64,000 nt of DNA from the NCBI GenBank assembly GCA_949128115.1, contig OX421965.1, positions 53,624,012-53,688,011 of the forward strand, read 5' to 3'. How positions within the stretch are numbered: the first letter of the stretch is position 1; each line of letters begins with the position of its first letter. The notes beneath the pieces were generated by a model. It ran no database searches. It worked only from the letters and a program-made list of their open reading frames with translations, and was not told where the DNA came from. A program made the position numbers and the translations under genes. Positions 14,024-26,080 of this stretch are shown one piece after another. Source of the stretch: Anaspis maculata. Lineage: Eukaryota; Arthropoda; Insecta; Coleoptera; Scraptiidae.

Positions 14024-14407
14024 GATAATCAGTTTTGAAATCCAATGAAAATTTAGGGGGTAACACGACTTTTGTTGCGTACTTTATATATCAGTAAAGA
14101 TTTTGGTGTGCTTTTTTGTGTTTTTTCGTATCATTTGAGGCAGTAGTATTCAGGGCCGGCAACTTTGGATCTAAACGTGTGGTGCTGACTGTTGGATGTT
14201 TCAGAAAAAGGACTGGGGGGGGGGGGTATCAGCGTCGCAGGCGATTTTTTTTCTGGGGCCCCAACGAGCCCCCGTTTTTTTTTAGTTTTCAAAACTCTTG
14301 TGTTTTCAGGTGCGGTTCGGACCTACACCCTTCTGATGGGCTCAAAGGCTCATTTTATATGTCATTTAGGGGCCCTGAAATGCAATTAATCATACTCTGC
14401 CGCCAGG

Positions 14408-15001
14408 TAACGTATGGTCCGAAAGTTTTGAGAATTTTTTTAAAAGCTAATAACATAAAATATCCAAATTTTTTGGATACTTTCAATTTTGCAACTTAAT
14501 ATTGCAAAAACTAGCATCATCTATAACAATTTTAAATTCATATTTAACATATTGAAGATGGGCCATTATCTTTGATGGCTCTCAGTTTTCTTCTGCCATG
14601 TTCGATCATTCTCTGGACAACAGCAGGATTGATTTCTCAGAGCTCCTGCCTCCCAATATACCGCAAGCTCGACCAATATAAGATTTTTGGTAAGTATTGA
14701 GCAGGATAGTATACGAGAAGAGATGGGAAGCTGCAAATAGAGACCAATTACGGCGTCACATTTTTCAATAACATTACAGAATTTTGCATTTGAGAAATTG
14801 ATACAAAAAATTATGGATCATGGCAGAAGAAAATTGAGATCCATCGAAGATAATGGTCCATTATCAATATGTTGAATATGAATTTGTTATTGTTATATGT
14901 ATATGATGTTAATTTTTGCAATATCAAGTTTAAAAATAAAGACTATTCAGAAAAAGTTATTAGCTTTGAACAATTTCCCAAAACTTTCGGACCATACGTT
15001 A
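14408..15001. repeat. Foldback/MITE element with arms of about 200 bp
   Basis: The ends are mutually inverted. The left end begins TAACGTATGGTCCGAAAG and the right end is its complement, ending at 15001. Similarity continues inward to about 14610 on the left and 14815 on the right, including a shared CATATTGA-ATGG block and TTTTCTTCTGCCATG. The loop of about 200 bp has no coding. Flanking sequence on the right resembles the family seen near 11350 and 46610. Confidence 0.75.
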
Positions 15002-15347
15002 TTCAATCTGTGAACCGATTTTCACCAGTCATTTTTTAAACATAAGGTAATTCGTTCTCGAATATTTTCCAATGATTTTTTGTTCAATTTCCCGATGTTT
15101 TTTTTTGTTGAAAAATAACCTACTCCCTATGAAATCGAATGTTCTGACGGATGATGTTCTACAGCCCCTTGAAACTCCTTATTGAACCGCAGTGCTTTAT
15201 TGTGATGTGTATACCTGATAATGCAAGTAAGTCTTTCTGGATGGTCGCTCGACTTGGTCGATTTTTTCTTAAATTTCACAACCAAGTCTCCTCTTCGCGG
15301 AGCGACGCCTAAATCAAAATTATTAGTGACATCTCTGGATAAGTTTT

Positions 15348-15851
15348 GTGTCATCCACAACATATTTTTTCAAATATCCGCCTCAGTTTGTGATCAGTTT
15401 TGATGATGGCCCGCGGAAGATCGCGACTCAACCAGTCAAAATCGGTCAACCTGGCAACCGCCAGCTGGCCGTTAACCGGCACCCAGAATTTGATAGCCGT
15501 GAAGGTGAAATTGCGTTTGTGTGCGAGGAAAATGTATTCAAAATGCCGAATCTGCATGCGACTCTAAACGCAAAGGTTCCTTCCACCATATCTGACAGTG
15601 ACACTTTATGCCAAAATGTTTGGTCGACACGCGACCCGCAACCTGCAACCTCATACAAGAACCCTGAACTCCACAGACCACCCCGCCACAAATATAAATT
15701 AAGCCTTTCCGAGAGAGATCACCATGCGTTTGAATATTTATTAATCAAACGAAATCACGACAATAACAAATTAGGAACAGCTCCCCCAAAAGTCGCACGC
15801 GGCAATGCATTTTTCCAAAACCGTAGCTGGCATACACCAGAGCTTTCATAA
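15348..15851 (+). CDS. Unassigned open frame, 167 codons
   Basis: I do not recognise this frame. It is hydrophilic, rich in Asn, His, Pro and Ser, with no signal peptide, membrane segment or repeated motif, and it is locally less AT-rich than its surroundings. No splice signals or upstream exons were identified. The minus strand is also partly open across the same bases, which weakens the case for a protein. It could be an old transposable-element fragment or chance. Confidence 0.15.
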   Translation: MSSTTYFFKYPPQFVISFDDGPRKIATQPVKIGQPGNRQLAVNRHPEFDSREGEIAFVCEENVFKMPNLHATLNAKVPSTISDSDTLCQNVWSTRDPQPATSYKNPELHRPPRHKYKLSLSERDHHAFEYLLIKRNHDNNKLGTAPPKVARGNAFFQNRSWHTPELS

Positions 15852-15859
15852 AAAAAAAC

Positions 15860-18780
15860 CTGCTCGCGTGCTGTGTTTTTTCCCAAGGTCGTTCATTGCA
15901 ACTTTCACTTTATATGTGCCCTGGCGTATATATAATATTATAAAGAGCCGCGGGGAGAATATTTTAAGGTCGGGCTATGCTCATAAAGCTTTTACTACCG
16001 GCGAATAAATTAAATTGTTTAAGTAAGTAAGCGGTGGAATAATCCCCTTTGTACTTCAGGCATTATGTCCCGGCAGCGGTTCTATACTATACACCATCGA
16101 TGCGAGAATGGCGGATGCGAGCGAATCCATCTCCCCACACTAGAGCGGAGCAATTTTGTAGATTGAGCTTTTCCAGCGCATCGCTACAAGCCGCCCGCTA
16201 TCTATGTACTACACACATAGCGATACTTAGGCGCTTTGCACCATCCATTAGGTCTAACGAGCATACAAATTGAGGTGTTTTTTTTTTCAACCAATATACA
16301 CTGATGCACCACGTGTTCGACGAAGCAGAATAAACAGCTGGGACAGCTATTTTTAACAGGTTCAATACACAACCCTCTCGACTGCGCTTTATACGTCTAG
16401 CTATAAGAACGGGGAAACAGGTGAAGTGAATGGAAACAGCAGATAATTCTAAAGCAATTTCCAGAAACTACGGAGTTTTTTCTATCTGTCTGTGAGTGCA
16501 CAATTATCTATTACGAGTACTGTAACAAAAACAAAAACATGGGGGACTAGTCAACTATCATAACATAACCTGACTTTGTTCAATGCCTTTGAAGTTTCTA
16601 TTGATTGAAGTTACCGACGGAGGTTATCCGAAGCTAAGATTTTTTTTCTGGCAGGAATCGCAATAATCTTTTTCAAGGGATCGTAATAAACTAATTGATC
16701 TCAGGATTTCACCTCGTTGCAGAGTCATAACCCCGGGTGTACGTGTATAGCTGTATCCAACAAAGTATAGCGGTGATAAAATTTAGAACAAGCGATGCTC
16801 AGAGGTGGCTGGTGAATTGACCATGAAACCGAAACGCACCCTACGACCCTGCTCCTGGACGAACATGCGAGGGTGATTTGTAGAAGCCCCAGTATGAGGG
16901 AAGGTCACCCTTTAGCTAGCGCCTATCTCAAGGCACACATAAAACTCTAGATCAAACATACCCTTACCCAACATGAAAAGAGTAAAGTTGGTGTATAGCA
17001 GAACGCCCGATGAAATATTGCTGGACACGCCTCCAAATACTTGTGAAAGTCATTTTCAAAAGTTCGAGACCAGATTTTCCGATTCGGACCACAATTTTTT
17101 TTCGATAGGTACAATACAGATAGTATAATTAATTCAAGTACAATTATATGATTATTTCTTTTCCTCTTTTTTCCAACTTTTAGTTTTGAGTTTTATCAGC
17201 ATCTTTCGATCTTATCGTGTTTGTTGTTTGCTTCACTGTTTTGACGCCAATTCATTTTTGCACTTCTGAACTCTAGCTCTATTTTTCAACATTAGGAAAA
17301 ACACGACCTTGTGTTCTCTTCTCTGTCTAGATAAGAATAATAATAATGAATAATAATGCTGTAACAAAAACCCATGTCGGTGGGTGGTGGTGGTGTCTGG
17401 TCAGTTGAAGTTTTTCAAAATACCTGTGTATGAGTAACATGAAATTTGAGAAACCATGCGTTTTTCATTTTCCGGTCATTTTCCATTTTTCATGTTGGTG
17501 AAAATGCAAAATAATACTAAAAATGCTGAAAACGTCAGCTTCGCGAGATAGAAAATTCAAAATAACGACTTCAGAAAACGTCAAAATTAGAAATTAGATC
17601 AATGCATTTCGATTGTCTGTCAGTGTCAAAAGTACACGTTGATTTCAAATTTCAAGTCTTGAAAAATTTACAAGATAAAGATGTCGGCCTTTGGAACTGT
17701 CAAAATCCAAAATGTGATACCTGGCTGGGCTCTGCATTTCGACTGCCTATCAAAAGAAGCAGTTAGTTCAAAATCCCAGTTGAATCGGTCGACAATAGGC
17801 GATTTACATTCAAAAAACGCCACCTGGTGTAGAGCTCTGCACTTGATCAAATGATCGTAGAGGAATTTTTTGAGAGGAACACATACTCCGACGTCTAGTA
17901 GTCTAGGTAGACACTAGTGGATACCCATACTCACATTATTGACATGGAAATTTGACAAGTAGAAATAATGTGAAAAAGGGTTTGCATTTGTGTCTCTTAT
18001 TTCATGTTATGGTTAGCGTATTTAGCAGGCTTCTAGTAGATCTAGCTCCAGAGGTGCGCAGCTGAAAGACTACGCCCCCAGCAATGCACTACATTGCGGT
18101 GAAAAAAGACAACGTTTACGTCCTTACGTCCCCAATACAAAGGTAGCTACGGCGAGCTCATTAGAATGAAAAATGCGGGTCTCCAGCTGAAGTCCAAGCA
18201 GAAAATCTTTAGAAAAAATCAAGGAAAAAAGGTAGGTGGTGGTTGACTAAGCACGGCCAGCCCGAGGTTATTTTTTCTTGACTGGCAAGCTGGCTTGTTG
18301 CAAGGGTGGTCGACGGACACTTGTGTGTTTCCCTCCATGCGGATGAGACAGTTGCTCTTCCTTGGGCGGAAGCTATGGATGATTTAGAGAAAGATCTGCG
18401 ACGACGCTGGTCATCAACATGGGGCCCGATAAAGAGCCTACGGGGTCCCAAGGGCTCACAGGAACAAAAGTTTGCTTGTAGTGGACTGCACAAGACAGCA
18501 AAGTGAAGTTTTGACGTGCTACCAATTGACGTAACAGCCGACGTTGCCTGCGGCAATTTACACCTCTTGTGACAATTAATTCCCTAAAACTTCCTTCACG
18601 AAATGGCCATTTTCCCCAATAAGGTCAATCGCCTATAGTAACAGTTTAATATGCCAGTCTTGGAACTTTTAGAATGTCAAATTTGACAGATGCATATCTT
18701 TCGTCAATCGTCCATGAGAAATAGAAAATTTACAGTGCTACCAAGTTGCAAAAGCCCTGTAAAATATGCCAACTGAAAAA
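15860..18780. other. Non-coding; regulatory-like island then AT-rich sequence
   Basis: Positions about 15860-16270 are non-repetitive and include a TATA-like run near 15926-15945 (GTATATATAATATTATAAAG) and several CGAT blocks. I infer possible regulatory DNA without firm proof. From 16280 to 18200 I see no structure beyond simple A/T runs. Confidence 0.3.
18306..18506 (+). CDS. Unassigned short open frame, candidate exon
   Basis: A 66-codon frame in a GC-richer patch. Its translation has an acidic/basic centre (AMDDLEKDLRRRW) that looks protein-like. The bases upstream end in TTGCAAG, a possible but weak splice acceptor. The opposite strand is open over 115 codons in the same place, so the coding strand is uncertain and no family is recognised. 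It could be a chance frame in a GC-rich patch. Confidence 0.15.
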   Translation: MVDGHLCVSLHADETVALPWAEAMDDLEKDLRRRWSSTWGPIKSLRGPKGSQEQKFACSGLHKTAK

Positions 18781-18786
18781 ACGTGT

Positions 18787-19680
18787 ATACAGGGTGATTA
18801 CGCGAAAATTCCTCCCCCCCCATACTGAAGGCTCGTGCCACCTTTGAGATATATATTTTTTTTTAAATAAATGTTTTCCTCCTTCTCGGCTTATTAGCGC
18901 CATAGGAGTTTTTGCGCCTTTTATTTATAAGAGTGGATTATTACATAGGAATTACAATATACGCAAATTTTTCAACAAACACAAAATATCCATCATCCAT
19001 GACATACCGGGATTCGAACCCACGCCATCCGCACCACAGACGGCAGACCTACGGGGCCGTCCTTTGAGATAATTTGAAAAGGAAAACATTTTTCTTCAAC
19101 AATTTTTTCCGTAGATTTCAAAATTGGCAGCTATAATATAATTTACAACCAGTGTCATACAGGGTGTCGCAAGAAAACTTTTTCTATTGATGGCACACCC
19201 TGTATATTCGAATTGCAATGGATGTAGTTTTTTATTCTGAGTATAAAACAGTGATACACTGAGTATATCACAGTGTTGACTTATTTCTAAAGGTAAATTG
19301 TCAAAAAATTCACGAAAATCCCATGATACTGACCTAAACTTACGTTTATTTGGACAAAGAAGCTCTGAAACTTGGTCCACAGATTTTTTCAATAGAGCTA
19401 GGCTTGTATTCGAGTTCTGAGAGGAATTCACTCCCCAAAAAACAAATTCAACCAATTCTGAGAAATATTTTAGCCAAACAAACGGAAGTTTAGATCAGTA
19501 TCATGGGAGTTTTGTAATTTTTTTGACAATTTGCCTACGGAAATAACTCAACATTCACATATAGAGGGTGTGGCAACCACAATTTTTTTTTGTAGGTTGT
19601 TGAATATTATTGTTTTCAATTTTGGAATCTACGGAAAAAATTGTTCAAGAAAAATTATTTAAAACCAAATGGCGAGCCTC
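18787..19680. repeat. Foldback element interrupted by a SINE
   Basis: Left-arm blocks at 18810-18851 and 19072-19350 pair with 19430-19680 in inverted orientation. Landmarks include TCCCATGATACTGA against its complement at about 19500, AAATTGTCAAAAAA, and the AATTTTTTCCGTAGATT block near 19103 against its complement near 19620. The left end carries TACAGGGTGATTACG. The matching right terminus is missing, so the right end may be truncated. A SINE sits in the left arm. Confidence 0.65.
18852..19060 (-). mobile_element. tRNA-headed SINE with target-site duplication
   Basis: On the minus strand the element begins ACGGCCCCGTAGG and has a pol III B-box-like GGGTTCGAATCCC near 19008-19020. It continues with a tRNA-unrelated body and ends in an A-rich tail (plus-strand T run at 18857-18865). 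It is flanked by a perfect 11-bp direct repeat CCTTTGAGATA at 18841-18851 and 19061-19071, which shows retroposition into the foldback arm. The body shares ATGGATATTTTGTGTT with the SINE at 22585. Confidence 0.85.
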
Positions 19681-19689
19681 CCAAATGTC

Positions 19690-22300
19690 AAAAACAAAAC
19701 ACATCAGTGCCAGCTTTTGAAATATAAGAATGTCAGATTTGATGGATGCATGTCTATAGCTGAGCTCAGGCAGCAATCTGTCTAAAATCTTGAGTCGATA
19801 TAAGGTGAAAATTGAAAAAAATGACGTTCAATAATCGAAAAATATATTCAATTTTGTCCGAATTTTAAAGTTAGATTCAAAATATTGTATCGAGTTGCTT
19901 GTGGTTCAAGGAAAGCAACAGAGGTCTGCGACTACTGACGACGATCAATTTCGCTTGGGTCATTTTTCAAACACATATTTCATACATTTCCACCACAGAT
20001 GGACAGAAAAGAAATGCGGAACATGATTGCAGACGCTTTTCTTTATCTTATTGGAAAAGAGTGTTACTTTTCTGACCTGTTTTTAACTGTTGGTAATTTT
20101 ACGTCAGTACACAAAGATATTTGGTAGTTTCTGATCATTGATAGTTGTGATAAATAATTAAATACTCTTTTATCCACATCACCTATCGTGGGAATACTAA
20201 CCAAGCTCACAATTTGATCGTCGAAATAAGTCGAAGCTATATATTCTAGAGGGAACGCTTCAATGTGACGATTAGCTTAGTATTTTCGCTGGGTGCTAAA
20301 TGGATGGATTGGGCGTGAGGCATGGTTGACACTCTTCATAAGAAAAGGGATCTATTCTTGAATTGGATTACCGAGAGATAGCGCCACATGTAGGTGTGCA
20401 TGAAGCTGCCTAGGCAATGGTACAACTATTGGGGGAAGGGGCAGCTTGTCACCCATACCCACTTGTACAATATTCGACCGCAACGGCGTCTTTTTAACCC
20501 TTACAGTTCACAAAAAAAAAACGTTGATTACGCCCTTTTAAAAGAACAAAAATTGTGGCGCTTTTTACGGTCTGTAGGTACCTGTTTGAAGGCTAGTCAC
20601 GCCACTGTGCTTGAGTTACATCTTTCACTCGCGAAATTTGAATCGACTGTCATTGGGTCAACATGGAATTGTTATTGCAATGATGCCTGGGGCTTTTCCA
20701 ACCCACCGACTATGCGGATTCATCTTTTTTATTGCCAAAAACTGGAAGGCAATCAATTCCAGCACGTCTTGGTTATGACACTGATAACTGATACTGCTCT
20801 CAAGCCCATAACAATGGCCTGATCGTCCTATTGGATGAGACTTCTACTGGTTCATATTTTCTCCGCTATGTGGCTTCCTGTTACTCACAATCAAATCACG
20901 AATAAAGTTACTGGCGTAGTTATGAACGTGATGACAATGGAAGCCAAAATCTTTCAGCTTGTTTGACACTGATACTATCGGCAGTTGAAACATAAGTCGT
21001 CATGAGCCTCTACATGCTATTAAAGGACACAAAATCATCTCGGACTTAGTCGTTTCATAACAGTAACGGAACCTTTCGCATAAGAGGCCTAATCTCCGGC
21101 TTTCTCTCTCTTGTAATTGTGTTAACTAACACCTTTCCTGTTGAAGAACCCCCAACTCCAATCTTGCGCAGTTATTTCCTTTCCCCAATTATCACGCTTT
21201 ATCCTACATCCGTATCCAACAACTGCGTCGCGTCGTACCGTACATCCTGGCTAGGATTACCTACTCTCAGTTTACTGCCGTCCATTTTAGTTCCACGCGA
21301 TGAAAACTATATGTTTCGCAAAACAAAATATATCCTCCAGCTGCATCAAAAGTTATTCCAGCTGATTTAGCCGGCGAACATCCCATAGAACGGCAACAAG
21401 TACTGTCTTAAGGAAGCACTACAGAGGAAGCGCTCTTCGCTCGAGAATCTCACACGACCACATCTCGCATCTCCACTGAATTTATCGGAACGAAGTGTTG
21501 TTTGCGAAATTGTGTAGAACATAGTGGATTCGTGAGGGATTGCGAAAGAACAAGATTCGAAACGCATGCAAACCTAAAAGAAAAACCTTATGCAGGTACG
21601 CTTCAACACTTTTCCTTGAGGATTCATTGTATAAAATTACCAGACGTGTTGCTTTATCTTCAACTGAAGGAAAAGTAAAACAGACTGGGAATATATCTGA
21701 GGCAAATCGTGATGCTCTCAAGATCCACTCGTGTTCTTTTCTCAGAGGAGGGATTTGCGCGCCGGTTTCCCGATACACATACAAGAAAACCCACCTACGT
21801 GAGCCTGCTGCTTTATTCACATTTCTGCATTTCGCACATTGTTAGAGGCGTCGAAATTATGTCCGCAGGCATTTCTGCGGTATGCTGTGATGACTGCGAT
21901 TCTCCCTCTTTTTCCTGCTCCAGTGCTCCGCACTCTTCTCTTCCGGGAAACTTTTTCATCCGGCGTAGATAAGAGTTTTGCAAATGCTTTTCAGGTGTCG
22001 GTGGTGCGGTTGTGTTATGACGTCCGGTTCGGAGAGAGTGCACATAGGGGGTAGCGTTGTGCGGTTATCGGGAGGCTGCTGCTCTGCTGATGATTACGCC
22101 TCGATGTTTGATCGGGCAACATCATCCAAAGGCCCGTGGGGGCCGAATGCGATATACGCATAACGTATGGCTCATAAGTGAGGTGCTTTATACAGGGCGT
22201 TTCAGCACAAGCAGGTAGTATTTTGATAGCGATTTTTGCAGAGCGAGAAGGATATGACAAATGTCCAAATGAAAACCAGTTTCACACTCACCTTATGGAT
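19690..22300. other. No assignable gene; several unassigned open frames
   Basis: An open frame of 142 codons at 20394-20822 and overlapping frames on both strands at 21480-21850 are the longest here. None shows a known motif or a believable exon structure. Positions 21890-22160 are somewhat GC-rich and open in several frames. The end motif TATACAGGGCGTTTCAGC at about 22191 resembles the left end of other foldback elements in this window, but I found no partner. Confidence 0.35.
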
Positions 22301-22304
22301 TGGG

Positions 22305-23000
22305 AATAGGGTGATTGCATGTAGAGGGAGTTCATGGCAAAATGTGAATAGTGTCACTGTCATCAGTCAAGTTTCATCCCGGAGTCAACGTCAACCGGAC
22401 TAACTTCACTAAATACTGTCATTTTTACGTGTTTTGTTTACATACTGTTTTGTTCGGCGTTTACGAGATCGATAGATGGTGATTTCTAATCATTCTAACA
22501 ATGCCTTACACGTCTATGCCTTACGTCTAGCTATTATGTGCCCAAATGCAATTCCCTAACAAACGTCAAAACATAACTATCGATGGAGCGGCAGTGGCCG
22601 AGTGGTTTTGGTGTTGGCGCGCCAAGCCAGTCGTGATCTACCGCGCGGGTTCGAATCCCGCCTCGTCCATGGATATTTTGTGTTGTCCGATTGTTCCGAA
22701 AATTGTCCCGACCTTACTATGCCATATCTGCACCTGTCTGACTACAGCGGTTACAGAAAAAATGGATTTCTGACTACAGAGTTGAGTGCTATCAGAGTAC
22801 TGAGGCCTCACATAGTTAACAGTAGGCAATTCAAGTATAATTGAAACGTGTACCAAAAACCCACTGAATGTCCCGTCGACGCTAATAACCTCGTAGTTGA
22901 TGCGTCGTTCAACATTCAAAAAAAAAAAAAAATAGTAACTATCGATCTTTGCGCTGCCTGTCGGTGATCAGGTGAACGAATTTCATGCAATCACCCTATT
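22305..23000. repeat. MITE-like element with 17-bp inverted ends, carrying a SINE
   Basis: The 17-bp block AATAGGGTGATTGCATG at 22305-22321 is perfectly complementary to 22984-23000. Removing the SINE and one duplicate leaves about 330 bp. The rest of the arms do not pair well, so this could also be a chance coincidence of ends. No coding is present. Confidence 0.45.
22585..22935 (+). mobile_element. tRNA-headed SINE with poly(A) and target-site duplication
   Basis: A tRNA-like head starts GGAGCGGCAGTGGCCGAGTGG (A box GTGGCCGAGTGG) with a B box GGGTTCGAATCCC near 22648-22660. A unique body follows, then a run of A residues at about 22918-22932. It is flanked by a perfect 11-bp direct repeat TAACTATCGAT at 22574-22584 and 22936-22946. 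Transcription would be by RNA polymerase III from the internal promoter, with mobilisation by a LINE in trans. The head is serine/leucine-tRNA-like, but the acceptor stem does not pair fully, so this is not a working tRNA gene. Confidence 0.9.
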
Positions 23001-23311
23001 GGTTTCGATCATTATCCATCGTAATATGCCATAGCTATACCAAAACCAGTTGAACCTGCCTGGAAGACACGTACGTTTCGGCTCAATCTCACTTTTGTTT
23101 CCTTCATGACATTTACATAGTACCTATGTTGCGCCGGGTATATTGTTATCTATATATTAAAAGTCGTCCTCCCTGCTCCTCTCCCTCTTGTCCCTCTTGA
23201 GACATCGATGCACAAACGTTCGAGTGTCCGCATTTATGATGTTCCGTGTGTGCGACAAAAATGCGAGATAAGCTGTATTTTAGACGTTGGGTCGGACCAC
23301 CAGTGGTCCAC

Positions 23312-24780
23312 TTAACCCATATGGTCCGGAATAAAAAAATTTTTCGTAAGCGAAAATTTTTCTTCAAATTCTGTTTTTTTAAGCAGAGTGGAATTACGCA
23401 AAAATAAGAAAAAAATTCTTTGAGTGTTGTATTTAGTTGAAAAGTGCTGTCCTTTTAAAAGGACGGTAGGGCTATGTACTACTATGAAATATAAATTTTT
23501 TGATAACATCAAACGACTGAAAAATGTTCCCTTGCACTTCAAAAAACATGAAATTATAAATATAAAACAAAAAACATCAGAGAACAAAAGAAAAAAATCA
23601 TTGAAGGAAAACCTAAACAAACAAACACAAGACAACAATTTGCAAACAAACATAAATTTTGAGTGTGGTGAAAAATGAAACAATCCTTGAGATGCAAGGC
23701 GACATAACAATTTTTGCACATAAAATTGGCTTTTTTTATGACATACCGCGCATCGCTGGTGATTTTCTCATGCTCATGAAAAAACTCATGCAAATCTCTG
23801 GGTGGTTTCCAAGGTCTTTTTCTTTGTTATTTTATTGTTAGTTTCCAGCAGCTCTGTACTCATAGATCTTTGGAACTTTAGTTGGTCGAGGTTTCCGCCA
23901 TTATTTTTATCTAGTCGCCAAGATTTTTGTATAGTCATATCTAAGCAGTGAGCAAATGGTGGTGAATACCATTTTTCCCTCTGACTAAAACTCTGTATTA
24001 GCCTTGATTTTGATCATCACGATCTACACCGCCCATATTCTCGTAGTATGATATCAGTAGCGGTTGATCTACGTGCTACGATGTGCTTTTTCTTCTGATC
24101 ACGAGAACCTTGTCCTTTCTCAAAATAGACAATAATGCCTAGCCGCAACGCCCCAATCCAAAACTTGTAGCCCAAATTCGGCTCTGAGTTGCGCTTCTGG
24201 CAAATTGTTTGGTTCAATAAAAAAAATTTCTGCTGAATCTTCATCCGTATCGCATTCATCGTTTGTATTTTTCAGAAAAGAACTGCTATTTCTCCTGGAA
24301 TATCTTTAATACATCCTTCTTGATTTCTTCCAGTAACTGTGCTATGGTAAGGGGTCTTTTCCATAAGTGAAATAAAAACGACATCATTGTAGTTGATAGT
24401 AGTGGATAGACCTACCTACCGTCCTTTATAAAGGACACCGTTTTTTTGCACGGGACGGTTTGAAAAAAAATCAAAGTTTTGGTAGCAGGCAAGTTACTTG
24501 ATCTTTGAAGTACCCAAATATTGAAAAAAACAATCATAAACTGCTATTAACAACAAAATGTACCTACCTCTGGTTATTCATTGTAAAAGTCAACAACAAA
24601 CAAAAGGGCACCATACAAGCAAATTCAGTAATTATAACGAACTAGTGATATGAATTGGCTCCCAATACTTGAAGTTTGGTATGCAGTGACTTTATCTGTT
24701 TATACTAGGAATAGCAGTTGATTATTGTGCAAAAAACTTTTACCGTCCTTTATAAAGGACGGTCGGGCTATATGGGTTAA
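23312..24780 (-). mobile_element. Second piggyBac-family remnant
   Basis: It is bounded by TTAA at 23312-23315 and 24777-24780, with ends CCCATATGG and TATATGGG in inverted orientation. Palindromic motifs built on GTCCTTT..AAAGGAC occur near both ends, at about 23448-23465, 24421-24436 and 24743-24761. Transposase remnants lie on the minus strand. The element is about 1.46 kb against roughly 2.4 kb for typical full elements, so it is internally shortened. Confidence 0.75.
23660..24260 (-). pseudogene. piggyBac transposase remnant (minus strand)
   Basis: Reading the minus strand, 24240-24181 gives a NDEC-like acidic start and a basic run. Then 24181-24104 reads EPNLGYKFW followed by LGIIVYFEKGQG, matching the piggyBac DDE domain block that usually reads KPxxxGxKxW with a glycine and aromatic strand after it. 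Near 23740-23665 is the C-terminal cysteine-rich block, FMCKNCYVALHLKDCF ending in HHT. The spacing between these blocks is much shorter than in intact enzymes and crosses stops and frame changes. It is not functional. Confidence 0.65.
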
Positions 24781-24789
24781 ATAAAGTGA

Positions 24790-26080
24790 GAATTATACTT
24801 CGAACCCGTTACACGGTTTTATATGGTTTATGGGACTGAAAATGTAAGCTAAATCCCTACCACGATCAATTTCTCCTCTTGAACCTCTTCTCCTGCGCCG
24901 CTGCTTGGTATTTGCACGTATACAGCATGTGAGCGTTTGCCTCGAAGATTTTAAGCTATTTGATAACCCAATTCCCGGCTACTTTCTCATGTTTTTTAGG
25001 CTCACTGTATGGTGACGCATTATTTGATTGGCTTTGTGGGCAGTTCTTTGTGTTTGGTTGGAAATCATTTTATTCAAAGCGGTGCGGGCGTGAGCGCGTC
25101 TCTCAACACACCGCACAGAGCAAAGCAACACATCATGAAAACGGTTCATGTCTAATCGCTTGATTCCACGTAGGACACGTTCGCATTCTGAGCAAAACTA
25201 ACTGCATGTATAATATATTATTTGTTTTCTTCCTTGTTTATTTTTGTTATTTTGTTGTTGAATGGATGAAATTTAAAAAAATTTAATTTTAAATTTTTTA
25301 TTTCCGTTCAAGAACAAAATAACAATAACTGAATGTATCTTTTTATTACAACGATGGTTTCTCAAGTATTCAATGATTTTTCAAGATATGGTGCAATTTG
25401 GTAGAAATAATAAATGGGATGTCGAAAAGTCAAATCAATGGGGGGGGGGGGGGTATAGCCACCGCCGCCCCCCAACTATGGCTGAAACCGTATGTACGGG
25501 GTATAATACAAAGGAAATAATCAAAAAGTTATTGCATGAACCAAGACAGATGAAGTTGTGAAAACTTGAGAAAACATGCTCAATTCAGTCTTTATCAAGA
25601 TGTAACACCCGTTTTGGAATATCTTCTAAAGAAGCTATTGAGAATAAAATCTTGGAAATATTCACTAAGTCAAGTTATTCTCTGAATAGTGAATTCCCTT
25701 GAGATATTTAAAGAACCTATGAAGATATTTTAAAACGGTTTGCTGCACCTTAGCAATGACTGAATCAAGCACAGTTCTTCAAGTTTTCACAGCTCCATCT
25801 GCGGCCGTTCGTGCAATATAAATTTCAAATTATTCACTGTGGATCACACTGGTACTGAAGCCACCCGCATTTGGCGGGCCGAAAATAATCCGGAGGAAAA
25901 TAATTCAAAGCCGTGAAATCGAGGTATGAGAATGTGAATATTCAGAGTCAAGGCATCATTAAAAGATGTCGCTAGTTATTTAATTCATTCGTGTAAATCC
26001 CGCAAAGCTCTACAACATAATTTATTTGCTCCTCATCGTTAATTCAATAACCGTCCTTGCTCGACGTCCGATGAAATGGT
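24790..26080. other. No gene seen; small AT hairpin and a regulatory-like island
   Basis: An AT-rich inverted repeat at about 25245-25327 pairs TTGTTATTTTGTTGTTGAA with its near-complement. A G run is present at 25440-25453. Positions about 25850-26350 look non-repetitive with TAATTC and ATTTATTTG-type motifs, possibly regulatory. No exon is supported. Confidence 0.35.

Larger units (their letters stand above)
8400..14110. repeat. Mosaic foldback element with nested insertions
   Basis: Several blocks pair in inverted orientation around a centre near 11760. They are 11470-11590 with 11930-12060; 10455-10560 with 12115-12200; and 9100-9355 with 12205-12365 plus 14020-14100. The left arm is split by extra sequence at about 9360-10445 and 10565-11465. 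The right arm is split by the piggyBac remnant at 12365-14023. The outer left part (8400-9080) is repeated directly at about 10570-10985. I infer an old foldback element that took several later insertions. Outer limits are approximate. Confidence 0.55.

Noticed and set aside
20394..20822. 142-codon plus-strand frame
   Set aside because: No motif, no splice context and unremarkable composition.
22585..22671. tRNA gene (class II, Ser/Leu-like)
   Set aside because: A and B boxes are present, but the acceptor stem pairs poorly and the sequence continues into a body with poly(A) and target duplications, so it is a SINE head.
23149..23165. Helitron 5' end (TCTATATATTAAAAG after A)
   Set aside because: The motif fits, but no CTRR hairpin end with a matching family could be placed downstream, and the match is short and AT-rich.
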